DNA from: Nonomuraea sp. PA05
Lineage (GTDB): Bacteria > Actinomycetota > Actinomycetes > Streptosporangiales > Streptosporangiaceae
Assembly (NCBI RefSeq): GCF_008086045.1
Contig: NZ_VSEY01000008.1
Location: 1 to 64,000 of the forward strand
Direction: 5' to 3'
Length of the DNA stretch: 64,000 nt
Shown: positions 27,460 to 36,110 of the stretch, piece after piece
How positions within the stretch are numbered: position 1 is the stretch's first letter
Layout of the letters: each line of letters opens with the position of its first letter
Notes under the pieces: generated by a model
Databases searched by the model: none
What the model was told of the DNA's origin: nothing
Seen by the model: only the letters and a program-made list of their open reading frames with translations
Made by a program: the position numbers and the translations under genes

Positions 27460-28952
27460 CCGGCGCTCCTGAGGTGGCGCATGAGCGAGCTGAGCGGTCC
27501 GCGCGGCTCCTGCTCGGCGGCGGGTTCCTGGCCGAGCCGCGCCACCTCGGCGGACAGCCGTTCCACGGTGGCCTTCAGCTCCCTGATCTCGGCCGCCCGC
27601 TGCCCGGCCAGCGCCCGCCACTTGGCGGGCTCCCCGGCCAGCGGCTCGGCCTCGTCCGCCGGAACGATGTCGTACTCGACGCCGCTCACCCACTCCGACC
27701 CGAACATCTCGTCCACCAGGTCGTCCGCCCTGCCGGGGAACAGCGCGGCGCGGGCGAAGGCGGCCGTGCGCTCCAGCCGGACGGCCACGACCCCTTCCGA
27801 GCCCTCCGCGAGCGCCACGCTGACCAGCCCGAGCAGGTCGCGGTCGGCATGCCGGACGAGCCCGGCGAGCGTGTCGGCCCCCAGCACCCATCCGGCGGGC
27901 AACGTGACCAGGAACGGGGCCGGCGCCGCCGACACCGGTACGCTCTCCGCGAACTCGACCCGGGGCTCGTACGCGTACAGGTTGTGCAGGAGACGCAGCT
28001 CCAGCATGGGGTCGTCGAGGTTCGAGCGCCGCTCGCCGGTCAGCTTGCTCCAGGGCCCGACGAGGGTGACCGCCGCGTCGGTGAGCGTGCCCGCGAGCGC
28101 CGAGTCCACGCTCGCGCGCGTCTCCTCGTACGTCGTGGCCGTCACCGCGACCCGCACGTACGGCACCAGCCAGTGCCGGCGCGGATGCTTGCGCAGCCAG
28201 CGCAGATCGGGGATCAGGTCACCGAGGTACGACCAGTTGTGCCGGTGCACCTCCTTCTCCCGCAGCATCACGGTGGAGGGCCCGACGTGCCACGCCCTCG
28301 CCTCGGCGTCGGGGATGAACACCGCGCCCGCCTGGGCGAGCCGGTAGCCGAGCTCGGTGTCCTCGGCCATGTTCAGGGAGGCGTCCACGCCGCCCGCCGC
28401 GCGCAGCAGCTCCGCGCGCACGGAGGTGGAGGCGCCGGTGTGCAGCAGGTACGGGTTCGCCCCCGCGTCCCTGAGCCGCCGCGTGGAGTCGAGGATCTTC
28501 TTCGTGTACGCGGTGGGCTCGCCCTCCTCGCCGGGCGCGTCCACGAACCGCGTCTCGCCGATCACCACCGCGTAGTCGATCAGGTGGTGCCAGCGCATGT
28601 GCGCTTCCAGGTGGTCGTCGGCGAGGAGCATGTCGGAGTCCAGCCAGTGGATCACGTCGCCGGTGGCCGCGAGCTGCCCCGTCTGCCTGGCCGCACCGCG
28701 TCCCCACCCGTCGGCCACCCGGACGACCCGCGCTCCCGGCACCCGCAGTGGCGGCTCGCTGCCGTCGTCGGCGACGATGATCTCGACCAGTTCGGCCGGG
28801 TACGTCTGCCGCGCCAGCGCGGGCACCGTGCGCTCCAGCGCCTCCTGGCAGTCGTAGGCGGGGATGACCACCGACACCCGCAGGGCCGGCTGCCACGTGC
28901 CGGGCTCCGGGGGCCGCAGCACGCCGTAGTCGTTGTGCCTGATCCGGGTCAT
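27456..28952 (-). CDS. GT2-type glycosyltransferase (ND-motif family)
   Basis: This 498-residue paralogue of the genes at 23864, 30697 and 32446 opens with RHNDYGVL (5-12). A GT-A domain follows (VSVVIPAYDCQEAL, HWLDSDML as DxD site, MAEDTELGYRL), then the shared middle domain and a C-terminal coiled coil from about 440 (IRELKATVERLSAEVARL). Its ATG overlaps the stop of the membrane/coiled-coil gene upstream and its stop overlaps the next start, so the operon is tightly coupled. Substrate unknown. Confidence 0.85.
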   Translation of the reverse strand: MTRIRHNDYGVLRPPEPGTWQPALRVSVVIPAYDCQEALERTVPALARQTYPAELVEIIVADDGSEPPLRVPGARVVRVADGWGRGAARQTGQLAATGDVIHWLDSDMLLADDHLEAHMRWHHLIDYAVVIGETRFVDAPGEEGEPTAYTKKILDSTRRLRDAGANPYLLHTGASTSVRAELLRAAGGVDASLNMAEDTELGYRLAQAGAVFIPDAEARAWHVGPSTVMLREKEVHRHNWSYLGDLIPDLRWLRKHPRRHWLVPYVRVAVTATTYEETRASVDSALAGTLTDAAVTLVGPWSKLTGERRSNLDDPMLELRLLHNLYAYEPRVEFAESVPVSAAPAPFLVTLPAGWVLGADTLAGLVRHADRDLLGLVSVALAEGSEGVVAVRLERTAAFARAALFPGRADDLVDEMFGSEWVSGVEYDIVPADEAEPLAGEPAKWRALAGQRAAEIRELKATVERLSAEVARLGQEPAAEQEPRGPLSSLMRHLRSAG

Positions 28953-29410
28953 ACGCGGTCCTCGGCCAGGCTCCTGACCTCCTCGCGCAGCTCCTCCACC
29001 TCGCGGGCGCGCGCCATGGCGTTGACCCGGTCCTCGCCGAGTGAGGCCAGGATCGCGCCGAGGTCGTCGGCGCGGCGCGCGGCGGAGTCCTCGACGGCCT
29101 GCACCAGCACGTCCAGCCTGGTCTCGATGGTCCTCAGCGCGGCGGTGGTCCTGGCCAGCTCGGCCTCGTGCTTCTTGATGCGCAGGTCGATGCGGTGCGC
29201 CTTGCCGTCGAGGCGGCGCACGGTGAGGACGAGCAGGGCGAGCACGGCCAGCACGGCCAGGAACGCCACGGTGGTCGCGGCGGCGCCGAGCGTGATCAGG
29301 TCGGCCAGGACGAGGAGCGCGAGCACGCCGAGGGCCAGCGCTGCGAGGGGTGCGGCGGTCGCCGCCAGTCGGCGGGGCGAGAGCATCCGCGCATACCTTT
29401 CGTTGTTCAC
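28949..29410 (-). CDS. Membrane-anchored coiled-coil protein heading the glycosyltransferase operon
   Basis: This 153-residue protein has two adjacent hydrophobic segments (about 15-38 and 42-63) followed by 85 residues of Glu/Arg/Ala-rich coiled coil. The GTG at 29410 lacks a ribosome site. The ATG at 29389 has GAAAGG 9 nt upstream and may be the true start; both keep the membrane segments. Because the downstream enzymes also carry coiled coils, it could be a membrane scaffold that recruits them. That role is inferred. Confidence 0.65.
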   Translation of the reverse strand: MNNERYARMLSPRRLAATAAPLAALALGVLALLVLADLITLGAAATTVAFLAVLAVLALLVLTVRRLDGKAHRIDLRIKKHEAELARTTAALRTIETRLDVLVQAVEDSAARRADDLGAILASLGEDRVNAMARAREVEELREEVRSLAEDRV

Positions 29411-29439
29411 GACTGGGAGGACATCGGAGGCTTCAAGGA

Positions 29440-29468
29440 CATTTATCGACTATTGACACCCTAATCAA
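29440..29468 (-). promoter_or_regulatory. Possible promoter of the minus-strand glycosyltransferase operon
   Basis: On the minus strand, TTGATT (29468-29463) and TAAATG (29445-29440) are 17 bp apart, 30 bp upstream of the GTG at 29410. The match is moderate. A TTGACA-like hexamer on the plus strand at 29453-29458 has no matching -10. Confidence 0.3.
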
Positions 29469-29626
29469 CATGGGCAACCACCGTGCCACAACTTTCAGCA
29501 GGTTCCCAGCGAATCATCAGGCACAAGGCAGGTCCTGCCGAATCTGGCATGCGCGTCTACTCGCCAGTAAAACGGGCGTAAGGTAGGCGCCGATCACCTC
29601 CCGAGCGGCCAAGGAGCACACCACCC

Positions 29627-30700
29627 ATGTCCGTCAGCCCTTGCGGCTTCACGCGTACGCCGGAGAAGGGGCTGGCCCGCCTGCACTGGGGCGACACCGG
29701 CTGGGCGGTGGAGGGGCAGCCGCCCGACGTACCGGCGCTGCGCCCGCTGCGCGGGCTGGAGATCGAGTGGCCGGACGGGCGGGTGCCGCTCGACGGCCTG
29801 CTGAGCCTTACCGCCGCCGGGGTGCCGCTGACGGCGGAGAACGCGCCGCCATGGGTGCCGGACGACCTCGCGGCGCTGCTCACCGACCGCGAGTGGCTGG
29901 ACCACGCCGCCGACGGCACCGCGCGCTCGCTGGGCGACCTGCGCCGCGAGGAGCACAGCGTACGCCTGCGCCGCCTCGCTCACCCCGTCGCCGCCCCGCA
30001 GGTCAGCATCGTGATGGCGACCAAGCGGCCCGCCCTGGTCGGCCAGGCGCTGGCCCAGATGGGGCGCCAGCGGGACGTCCGCGCGGAGGTGCTGCTGGGG
30101 CTGCACGGGGTGCGTCACGACGAGGTGCGCGACGCGGTCGCGGCCTGCCCGCTGCCTGTGCGCTGGGTGGAGGCGGCGGCGTCCGTGCCGTTCGGCGAGG
30201 TGCTCAACCAGGCCGCCGGGCTCGCCGGCGGTGACTATCTGGCGAAGTGGGACGACGACGACTGGTACGGCCCGCGCCACCTGGCCGACCTGTTCATGGC
30301 GATGTCGTACACCGGGGCCGACGTGGTGGGCACCACGGCCGAGTTCTTCTACCTGGAGCCGCTGAAGGCGACGGTCAGGCGGACGACGTTCGCGAGCGGG
30401 GCGAGCTATCCGAGCGAGGTGTTCGCCGATCACGTGGCCGGTGGCACGATCATGGTGTCTCGCGCGACATTCCACGAAATAGGGGGATTTCCGGGATTGC
30501 CGCGTGCCGTCGATCTCGAATTCCTCAAAGCGGCGCAGAAAGCGGAGGCCCGCGTCTACCGCACCCACGGGCTCGGCTACGTCCTGCGCCGTGGCCTCAG
30601 CGCCGACCACACCTGGCAGCTCCCGCTCTCCCACTTCCTCAAGGTGGCCGTCAACCAGTGGCGCGGCTTCCGCCCGAGCCTGCTGATGGAAGCCGCATGA
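29627..30700 (+). CDS. GT2 glycosyltransferase with GF-TP accessory domain
   Basis: The 357-residue protein starts at the ATG at 29627. Residues 1-115 carry the accessory domain seen also in the 642-residue paralogue: VSPCGFTRTPEKGLARL at the start and LRREEHSVRLRRL at the end. A GT2 domain follows with KWDDDDWYGPRHLADL, VAGGTIMVSRATF and THGLGYVLRRG. Its stop overlaps the next start as ATGA. The two genes form a plus-strand operon divergent from the four-gene operon, so the same enzyme pair occurs on both sides of the intergenic region. It probably transfers sugar to a surface polymer. Confidence 0.82.
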   Translation: MSVSPCGFTRTPEKGLARLHWGDTGWAVEGQPPDVPALRPLRGLEIEWPDGRVPLDGLLSLTAAGVPLTAENAPPWVPDDLAALLTDREWLDHAADGTARSLGDLRREEHSVRLRRLAHPVAAPQVSIVMATKRPALVGQALAQMGRQRDVRAEVLLGLHGVRHDEVRDAVAACPLPVRWVEAAASVPFGEVLNQAAGLAGGDYLAKWDDDDWYGPRHLADLFMAMSYTGADVVGTTAEFFYLEPLKATVRRTTFASGASYPSEVFADHVAGGTIMVSRATFHEIGGFPGLPRAVDLEFLKAAQKAEARVYRTHGLGYVLRRGLSADHTWQLPLSHFLKVAVNQWRGFRPSLLMEAA

Positions 30701-32358
30701 CCGAACGCGGCAGGGTGCGCGGGAACGACTACCGGGTTCTCGCCCCCGACGAACACTTCACGCCCCGGCTCACCGTCAGCGTCGTCATCCCGGCCTACGG
30801 CGGGCAGGACAAGCTCGACCTGGTGCTCGCCGCGCTGGCCAGGCAGACGTACCCGGCCGGGCTCACCGAGATCATCGTCGTCGACAACGGCAGCTCGCCG
30901 CCGCTGCGCCTGCCCGAGGGCACGGCCGCCCGGCTGCTCGTCTGCGACCGCCCCGGCCGGGCCAGCGCCCGCAACGCCGGCCTCGCGCAGGCCAAGGGCG
31001 AGGTCATCCACTGGCTCGACTCCGACGTGGTGCTCACGCCCGGCGCCATCGAGGCGCACATGCGCTGGCACCACGCCGCCCCGTACCTCGTCGTCACCGG
31101 CTACCTCCGCTTCACCGGCGCCGAACTGCCCGCCGAGCTGCCGGACGACCTGGAGGCGGCGTTCGAGCCGGCCGAGCCGCACGCCTGGATCGTCGACCTG
31201 GTCGAGCGCACCGACGGCCTCACCGACAACCCGCAGCGCCCCTTCAGCCTGCACGTCGGCGGCGCCACCTCGGTCAACGCCCGGCTCGTCGAGGCGGCCG
31301 GGCCCATGGACGAGGACCTGATACTCGGCCAGGACACCGAGATGGGCTACCGGCTCGGGCAGGCGGGCGCCGTCTTCGTCCCCGAACCGGCCGCCCGCGC
31401 CTACCACCTCGGGCCGACCATGCGCATGCGCGACAAGCAGCCCATCGACCGGGTCAGCCACGCGTTCGTCGCCGACCGCATCCCCGCCTACCGCTGGCTG
31501 CGCGGGCATCCGGGCCGTCAGTGGAAGGTCCCGTACGTGACGGTGGTCGTGGACGGGACGCGCGGCTACGACGACGTGCGCGCGACGGTCGACGCGGTGC
31601 TCGCCGGCACCGTGCCCGACGTGTCGGTGCTGCTCACCGGCCCCTGGTCCACCCTCGACCGCGACCGCCGCGCCCCGCTCCGCGACCCGGACCTGGAGCT
31701 GGTCCTCGTCCACGGGCACTACCTGCACGAGGGCCGCGTCCGGCTGGCCGGGACGGCGGACGTGGACCCGGCCGTGCCCTTCGTGCTCCACCTGCCGGCC
31801 GGCTGGATCCCCGGCGAGGACACCCTCGCCCGGCTGCTCGACCTGGCCCGCGACGACGGCCTCGGCCTGGTGAACGTCCTGCTGAACGAATCGGCCGAAG
31901 GGGTCGTCGCGGCGCGGCTGGAGCGGGCCTCGGCCTTCGCCAGGGCCCGCATCGTCGTCACCGCCGGTGAGGACCTGGACGACGTGGTGGACGAGGTGTC
32001 GGGGGTGGCCTGGGTCGAGGGCGAGACCTACGGCTTCTCCACCGGCTCCTCCACCGGCCTTTCCACCGGTTTTTCCACCGGGGCCGCTGTGCCGCTGGGG
32101 CGGCGGGGGGCGTACCGGGCGCGCGTGGAGGCGCAGGCCGAGGCCGACAGGCTGGCCAAGGAGGCCGAGCGGCTGCGGGCGCAGGTGGCCAAGTGGCGGG
32201 AGGAGGCGGGGCGGTGGCGCAAGTCCACCGTGGAGCTGCGCCGTGAGGTCGGCGCTCTGCGCCGCCAGCTCGCCGCCGCGAACCGGGCGCAGCAGGGGCT
32301 GCGCACGCTGGTCTCCACCACCATGAAACGCGCCCTGCGCAAGCGACTGCGCGGCTGA
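30697..32358 (+). CDS. GT2-type glycosyltransferase with coiled-coil tail (ND-motif family)
   Basis: The 553-residue protein starts at the ATG overlapping the previous stop. It has GNDYRVL near 9-15, a GT-A domain with VVIPAYGGQDKLD, HWLDSDVV and LGQDTEMGYRL, and the shared middle domain. A linker of four STG-type repeats follows (about 447-462), encoded by a 12-bp minisatellite. Residues 470-553 form a coiled coil ending in a very basic tail (KRALRKRLRG). It is clearly paralogous to the genes at 23864, 27456 and 32446. The polybasic end could bind membrane or anionic polymer. Substrate unknown. Confidence 0.85.
   Translation: MTERGRVRGNDYRVLAPDEHFTPRLTVSVVIPAYGGQDKLDLVLAALARQTYPAGLTEIIVVDNGSSPPLRLPEGTAARLLVCDRPGRASARNAGLAQAKGEVIHWLDSDVVLTPGAIEAHMRWHHAAPYLVVTGYLRFTGAELPAELPDDLEAAFEPAEPHAWIVDLVERTDGLTDNPQRPFSLHVGGATSVNARLVEAAGPMDEDLILGQDTEMGYRLGQAGAVFVPEPAARAYHLGPTMRMRDKQPIDRVSHAFVADRIPAYRWLRGHPGRQWKVPYVTVVVDGTRGYDDVRATVDAVLAGTVPDVSVLLTGPWSTLDRDRRAPLRDPDLELVLVHGHYLHEGRVRLAGTADVDPAVPFVLHLPAGWIPGEDTLARLLDLARDDGLGLVNVLLNESAEGVVAARLERASAFARARIVVTAGEDLDDVVDEVSGVAWVEGETYGFSTGSSTGLSTGFSTGAAVPLGRRGAYRARVEAQAEADRLAKEAERLRAQVAKWREEAGRWRKSTVELRREVGALRRQLAAANRAQQGLRTLVSTTMKRALRKRLRG
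32035..32082 (+). repeat. Four 12-bp units encoding (F/S/L)STG
   Basis: Units at 32035, 32047, 32059 and 32071 share TCCACCGG and encode FSTG, SSTG, LSTG and FSTG, a flexible linker before the coiled coil. The number of copies is a likely point of variation between strains. Confidence 0.85.
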
Positions 32359-32445
32359 CCGGCCGCCGGTCGCGTGGCGTGGCCTGGCGTGCGCCTGACC
32401 GGCCGCTGGTCGCGTGGCCTGGTCTGCGGCGCGACTGACCGGCTG
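32356..32445. repeat. 40-bp direct repeat, two and a quarter copies
   Basis: Copies start at 32356 and 32396 (TGACCGGCCGCYGGTCGCGTGG ...), with a partial third at 32436. The first contains the stop codon of the plus gene, and the array fills the entire gap to the convergent glycosyltransferase stop. It may supply terminator hairpins from GGCCGCYGGTC-like stems. Confidence 0.7.
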
Positions 32446-33939
32446 TCAGTTCGGGCGCAGGGCGGACTTCAGGCGGCGGAGCAGCGAGTTCTCCGGAGCC
32501 TCCACCGACACCGGCACGGGCTCGGCAGCAGGCGCGGCGGGCGGTGCGGGGATGGTGACCGGCTCGGGCTGGGCGGGCGCGGGCCAGAAGCGATCCGGCG
32601 GCTCGTGCCGAACCCCGTGCGTCGCCGAGATGACTTCGTCCACGTCCTCCCCGGCCTCCGTGAGCAGCAGCGCCCGCCCCAGGGCCGAGGTCCGTTCGAG
32701 CCGGGCGGTCCGCCCGTCCGGCAGATCCACGACCAGCACCCCGGCCAGGTCCTTCTGCACCGACTCGACCATGCGCTCCAGCGTCGCCCGGTGCAGCGGC
32801 ACGTCCACCGGCCCCCGGTAGCGGAACGGCGTCGGCGCGGGCGTCGGCGCGGCCTCGTCGATGAGCCTGATGCGTTCGTCGTTGGCGAACAGATCACGCA
32901 TCAGCCGCAGCTCGAAGCACGGGTCCGACAGGCCGAAACGTTCGGGGGAGAGCCGCGACCACGGCCCCACCAGAGTCACGACGACGTCCTGCAGCTTGCC
33001 GTCCAGGGCGGCGGCCACGGCCTGCCGCACCACCGACTCGCTGGTGTCGGTGACGTCGAGCACCACCTCCACGTACGGCACCAGCCACCGCCGCCCCCGG
33101 TCCTTGCGCAGGTCCCTGCGCAGCGGGATGCGGTGCGCCAGGTAGGGCTCCACGGCCCGGACGGCGCGCTCGCGGTCGCGGTGCTGGGAGGGCAGCCCGA
33201 GATGGATGGCCTGGGCGCTCAGGTCGGGCACGAAGACGACGCCGTGCATGGCCAGCCGGTAGGAGAACTCGGTGTCCTCGCCGCGGATCACGGTCGGGTC
33301 GAGGCCGCCCACGGCGTGGAAGACCTCGCGGGGGAGGGCGAAGGTCGGCCCCGTGCAGACGTGGTACGGGTTGCGGCTCTTGCGCAGCCCGTCGGTCTTG
33401 GCGATCGTCGCCTCGGTCGAGCTGGCCACGGCCCCGTCGAGGTCGAACAGCTCTCCCAGGTGCCCGGCGTGGAAGACCTGGCGCGGCGTGACGGGCGGCG
33501 CGTCGACGAACTTCTTCATCCCGATCGTGACCAGGTAGTCGGTCACGTGATGCCAGCGGGCGAGCGCCTCGATGTGCTCGCGGCAGGCCACCATGTCGGA
33601 GTCGAGCCGCTGGATGAGCTCGCCGTCGGCGGCCTTGGCGCCGGTGTTGACGGCGTTGGAGATGCCCCAGCCGTCCTCGACCCGTACGAGACGGGTGTTG
33701 ACCGGGCGGATCTCCGGCAGCCGGATCGGCGGCCGGCTGCCGTCGTCGACGACCAGTACCTCCATGAGGTGCGCCGGGTACGTCTGCGCGGCCAGCGCCG
33801 CCAGCGTCAGGTCGAGCTTGTCCTGCCCACCGTGCGCGGGTACCACCACGCTCACGGACAGGGCGGGTGACCAGGCGCCGAGCTGCGGTGCCGCCAGTGG
33901 TGAGTAGTCGTTCTGCCTCAGAGCAGGACGCGCGTTCAT
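32446..33939 (-). CDS. GT2-type glycosyltransferase (ND-motif family)
   Basis: The ATG at 33939 has GAAGGGGG 8 nt upstream and gives 497 residues. The longer frame to 34248 would run over the thrC start and is rejected. It has RQNDYSPL near 8-15, a GT-A domain with VSVVVPAHGGQDKLD, QRLDSDMV and RGEDTEFSYRL, the middle domain and a Pro/Ala-rich tail ending LLRRLKSALRPN. It lacks the long coiled coil of its paralogues. It stands alone, divergent from thrC and convergent with the plus-strand operon. Confidence 0.85.
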   Translation of the reverse strand: MNARPALRQNDYSPLAAPQLGAWSPALSVSVVVPAHGGQDKLDLTLAALAAQTYPAHLMEVLVVDDGSRPPIRLPEIRPVNTRLVRVEDGWGISNAVNTGAKAADGELIQRLDSDMVACREHIEALARWHHVTDYLVTIGMKKFVDAPPVTPRQVFHAGHLGELFDLDGAVASSTEATIAKTDGLRKSRNPYHVCTGPTFALPREVFHAVGGLDPTVIRGEDTEFSYRLAMHGVVFVPDLSAQAIHLGLPSQHRDRERAVRAVEPYLAHRIPLRRDLRKDRGRRWLVPYVEVVLDVTDTSESVVRQAVAAALDGKLQDVVVTLVGPWSRLSPERFGLSDPCFELRLMRDLFANDERIRLIDEAAPTPAPTPFRYRGPVDVPLHRATLERMVESVQKDLAGVLVVDLPDGRTARLERTSALGRALLLTEAGEDVDEVISATHGVRHEPPDRFWPAPAQPEPVTIPAPPAAPAAEPVPVSVEAPENSLLRRLKSALRPN

Positions 33940-34117
33940 GGTCGTGACCCCCTTCCGCGACCTTATCGGGAGATGCTGAGAATTTCCTGAATAGTGCTCC
34001 TGTCCAACGCGGATCCAACGCGGATCCGGCGCGGACGTCCGACCCGTGGACGCGGCTCCGCGCCACGCGCGTACACCCCGTACACTCGGTGCCCAACACC
34101 GCAGGTAGGGAGTCATC

Positions 34118-35176
34118 ATGAGCAGGTCGTGGCGTGGCCTCATCGAGGAGTACCGCGAGCGTCTTCCGGTCACCGCGAAGACGCCGGTCATCACGCTGCT
34201 CGAAGGCGGCACGCCGCTGGTGCCCGCCCACCGCGTCTCGGCCCTCACGGGGTGTGACGTCTACCTGAAGGTCGAGGGGGCCAACCCGACGGGCAGCTTC
34301 AAGGACCGCGGGATGACGATGGCCATCAGCAAGGCGGTCGAGGAGGGGGCCAAGGCGGTCATCTGCGCCTCCACGGGCAACACCTCGGCGTCCGCCGCCG
34401 CCTACGCCGTGCGCGCGGGGCTGACCTGCGCCGTGCTGGTGCCGCGGGGGAAGATCGCCATGGGCAAGCTGGCCCAGGCGCTCGTGCACGGGGCCACGCT
34501 GCTGCAGGTCGAGGGGTCGTTCGACGACTGTCTGGAGATGACCCGCAAGCTGTCGTCCAGCTACCCGATCGCGCTGGTCAACTCCGTGAACCCGTTCAGG
34601 CTGCAGGGGCAGAAGACGGCGGCGTTCGAGATCGTCGACACGCTCGGCGACGCGCCTGACATCCACTGCATCCCGGTCGGCAACGCCGGCAACATCTCGG
34701 CGTACTGGATGGGTTACCAGGAGTACGCCGACGACGGCGTCTCGACGAAGCGGCCGCGCATGTTCGGCTTCCAGGCCAGCGGTGCGGCGCCGATCGTCGG
34801 GGGCGCGCCGGTCGCGCATCCGCACACGATCGCCACCGCGATCCGCATCGGCAACCCCGCCTCCTGGTCGCTGGCCACCGCGGCGCGCGACGACTCGGGC
34901 GGGACCATCCAGGCGGTGACCGACCGGCAGATCGCGGCCGCGTACAAGCTGCTGGCGCAGGAAGAGGGCGTGTTCGTGGAGCTGGCGTCGGCCGCCAGCG
35001 TCGCGGGCTTGCTGCAGGCGCACGCGCAGGGCATGGTTGAGGCGGGGCAGCGCATCGTCTGCACGGTCACGGGCAACGGGCTGAAGGACCCTGACTGGGC
35101 CATTTCGGGGGCCCCGGCGCCGGTGGTCATCCCCATCGACGTCCACGCCGCCGCGGCGGCGCTCAACCTCGCCTGA
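34118..35176 (+). CDS. thrC: Threonine synthase
   Basis: ThrC converts O-phosphohomoserine to threonine with PLP. The 352-residue protein is of the short bacterial type. PLP Lys is K62 in GSFKDRG, and [14 protein letters not shown] and the glycine-rich loop [11 protein letters not shown] bind the phosphate. It is followed by thrB with a 28-nt gap, so the two are probably one transcript. It is separated from hom by the glycosyltransferase block and must have its own promoter in 33940-34117, where a TACACT -10-like box is at 34081-34086 without a clear -35. Confidence 0.95.
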   Translation: MSRSWRGLIEEYRERLPVTAKTPVITLLEGGTPLVPAHRVSALTGCDVYLKVEGANPTGSFKDRGMTMAISKAVEEGAKAVICASTGNTSASAAAYAVRAGLTCAVLVPRGKIAMGKLAQALVHGATLLQVEGSFDDCLEMTRKLSSSYPIALVNSVNPFRLQGQKTAAFEIVDTLGDAPDIHCIPVGNAGNISAYWMGYQEYADDGVSTKRPRMFGFQASGAAPIVGGAPVAHPHTIATAIRIGNPASWSLATAARDDSGGTIQAVTDRQIAAAYKLLAQEEGVFVELASAASVAGLLQAHAQGMVEAGQRIVCTVTGNGLKDPDWAISGAPAPVVIPIDVHAAAAALNLA

Positions 35177-35204
35177 CGGGGAGTGACGAGGGAAAAGTGA
35201 ACGA

Positions 35205-36110
35205 ATGAGGACCGTTGACATTCGCGTGCCCGCGACGTCGGCGAACCTGGGGCCGGGTTTCGACGCGCTCGGGCTCGCGCTCAGCCTCCACGACGAGGTA
35301 CGCGCCACGCTCACCGGGGAGCGCGGCGTGCACGTCACCGTGGAGGGCGAAGGCGCCGGGGAGGTGGATTCCGGCGAGGGTCACCTGGTCGTCAAGGCCA
35401 TGCGCAAGGCGTTCGAGCGCATGGGCGTGCCTCAGCCGGAAGGCATACGGCTGCACTGCCGCAACCGGATTCCGCACGCGCGGGGGCTGGGATCGTCGTC
35501 GGCGGCGGTGTGCGCGGGCATTCTCGCCGCGCGCGCTTTGGCCGATAGCGAACTTTCCGACGACGACGTCTACGCCCTGGCCACCGAGATGGAAGGGCAT
35601 CCCGACAACGTCGCCCCCTGTCTCGCGGGCGGGCTGACCATCTCGTGGTCCGACCACGACGGGCTGCCGCGTATGGTGAGACTGGCTCCCGACCAGCGCG
35701 TTCGTCCAGTCGTCGTCGTTCCTTCGACCCGGCTTTCCACGGAGGCGGCGCGGGGGCTGCTGCCGAAGGACGTGCCCCACAAGGACGCCTCCTTCAACGC
35801 CGGCAGGGCCGCGTTGCTGATCGCCGCGCTGACCCGACGGCCCGAGCGAGAGCTGCTGCTCGCCGCCACAGAAGATCGGCTCCACCAGGGATACCGCGCG
35901 CCTGCGATGAGGGCGAGCGCGGATCTGGTAGAACGTCTCCGTGCAGTGGGCGTGCCCGCGGTCGTTTCGGGAGCGGGTCCCACGGTTCTTGCGTTTTCGA
36001 CATCGGATACGCAGGATTTGATCGCGCCAGAAGTGGGTAATGACTGGCACATCCAGCTAATGGACGTCGACCCGGTTGGTGCGAACGTTCAGTTCCCCGA
36101 GACACGCTGA
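35205..36110 (+). CDS. thrB: Homoserine kinase
   Basis: ThrB phosphorylates homoserine with ATP to supply ThrC. The 301-residue GHMP kinase has the N-terminal PATSANLGPGFD motif (9-20), the ATP-binding GLGSSSA (94-100) and the C-terminal VSGAGPTVLAF loop. It lies 28 nt after thrC and is followed by the long rho leader. Confidence 0.95.
   Translation: MRTVDIRVPATSANLGPGFDALGLALSLHDEVRATLTGERGVHVTVEGEGAGEVDSGEGHLVVKAMRKAFERMGVPQPEGIRLHCRNRIPHARGLGSSSAAVCAGILAARALADSELSDDDVYALATEMEGHPDNVAPCLAGGLTISWSDHDGLPRMVRLAPDQRVRPVVVVPSTRLSTEAARGLLPKDVPHKDASFNAGRAALLIAALTRRPERELLLAATEDRLHQGYRAPAMRASADLVERLRAVGVPAVVSGAGPTVLAFSTSDTQDLIAPEVGNDWHIQLMDVDPVGANVQFPETR

Noticed and set aside
25636..28347. 903-codon plus frame opposite the glycosyltransferase operon
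   Set aside because: Antisense shadow. The minus genes have GT2 motifs and ATGA couplings.
32446..34248. Longer start (34248) for the minus-strand glycosyltransferase
   Set aside because: The extension overlaps the thrC start and promoter region, lacks conservation with the paralogues, and the ATG at 33939 has a good ribosome site.
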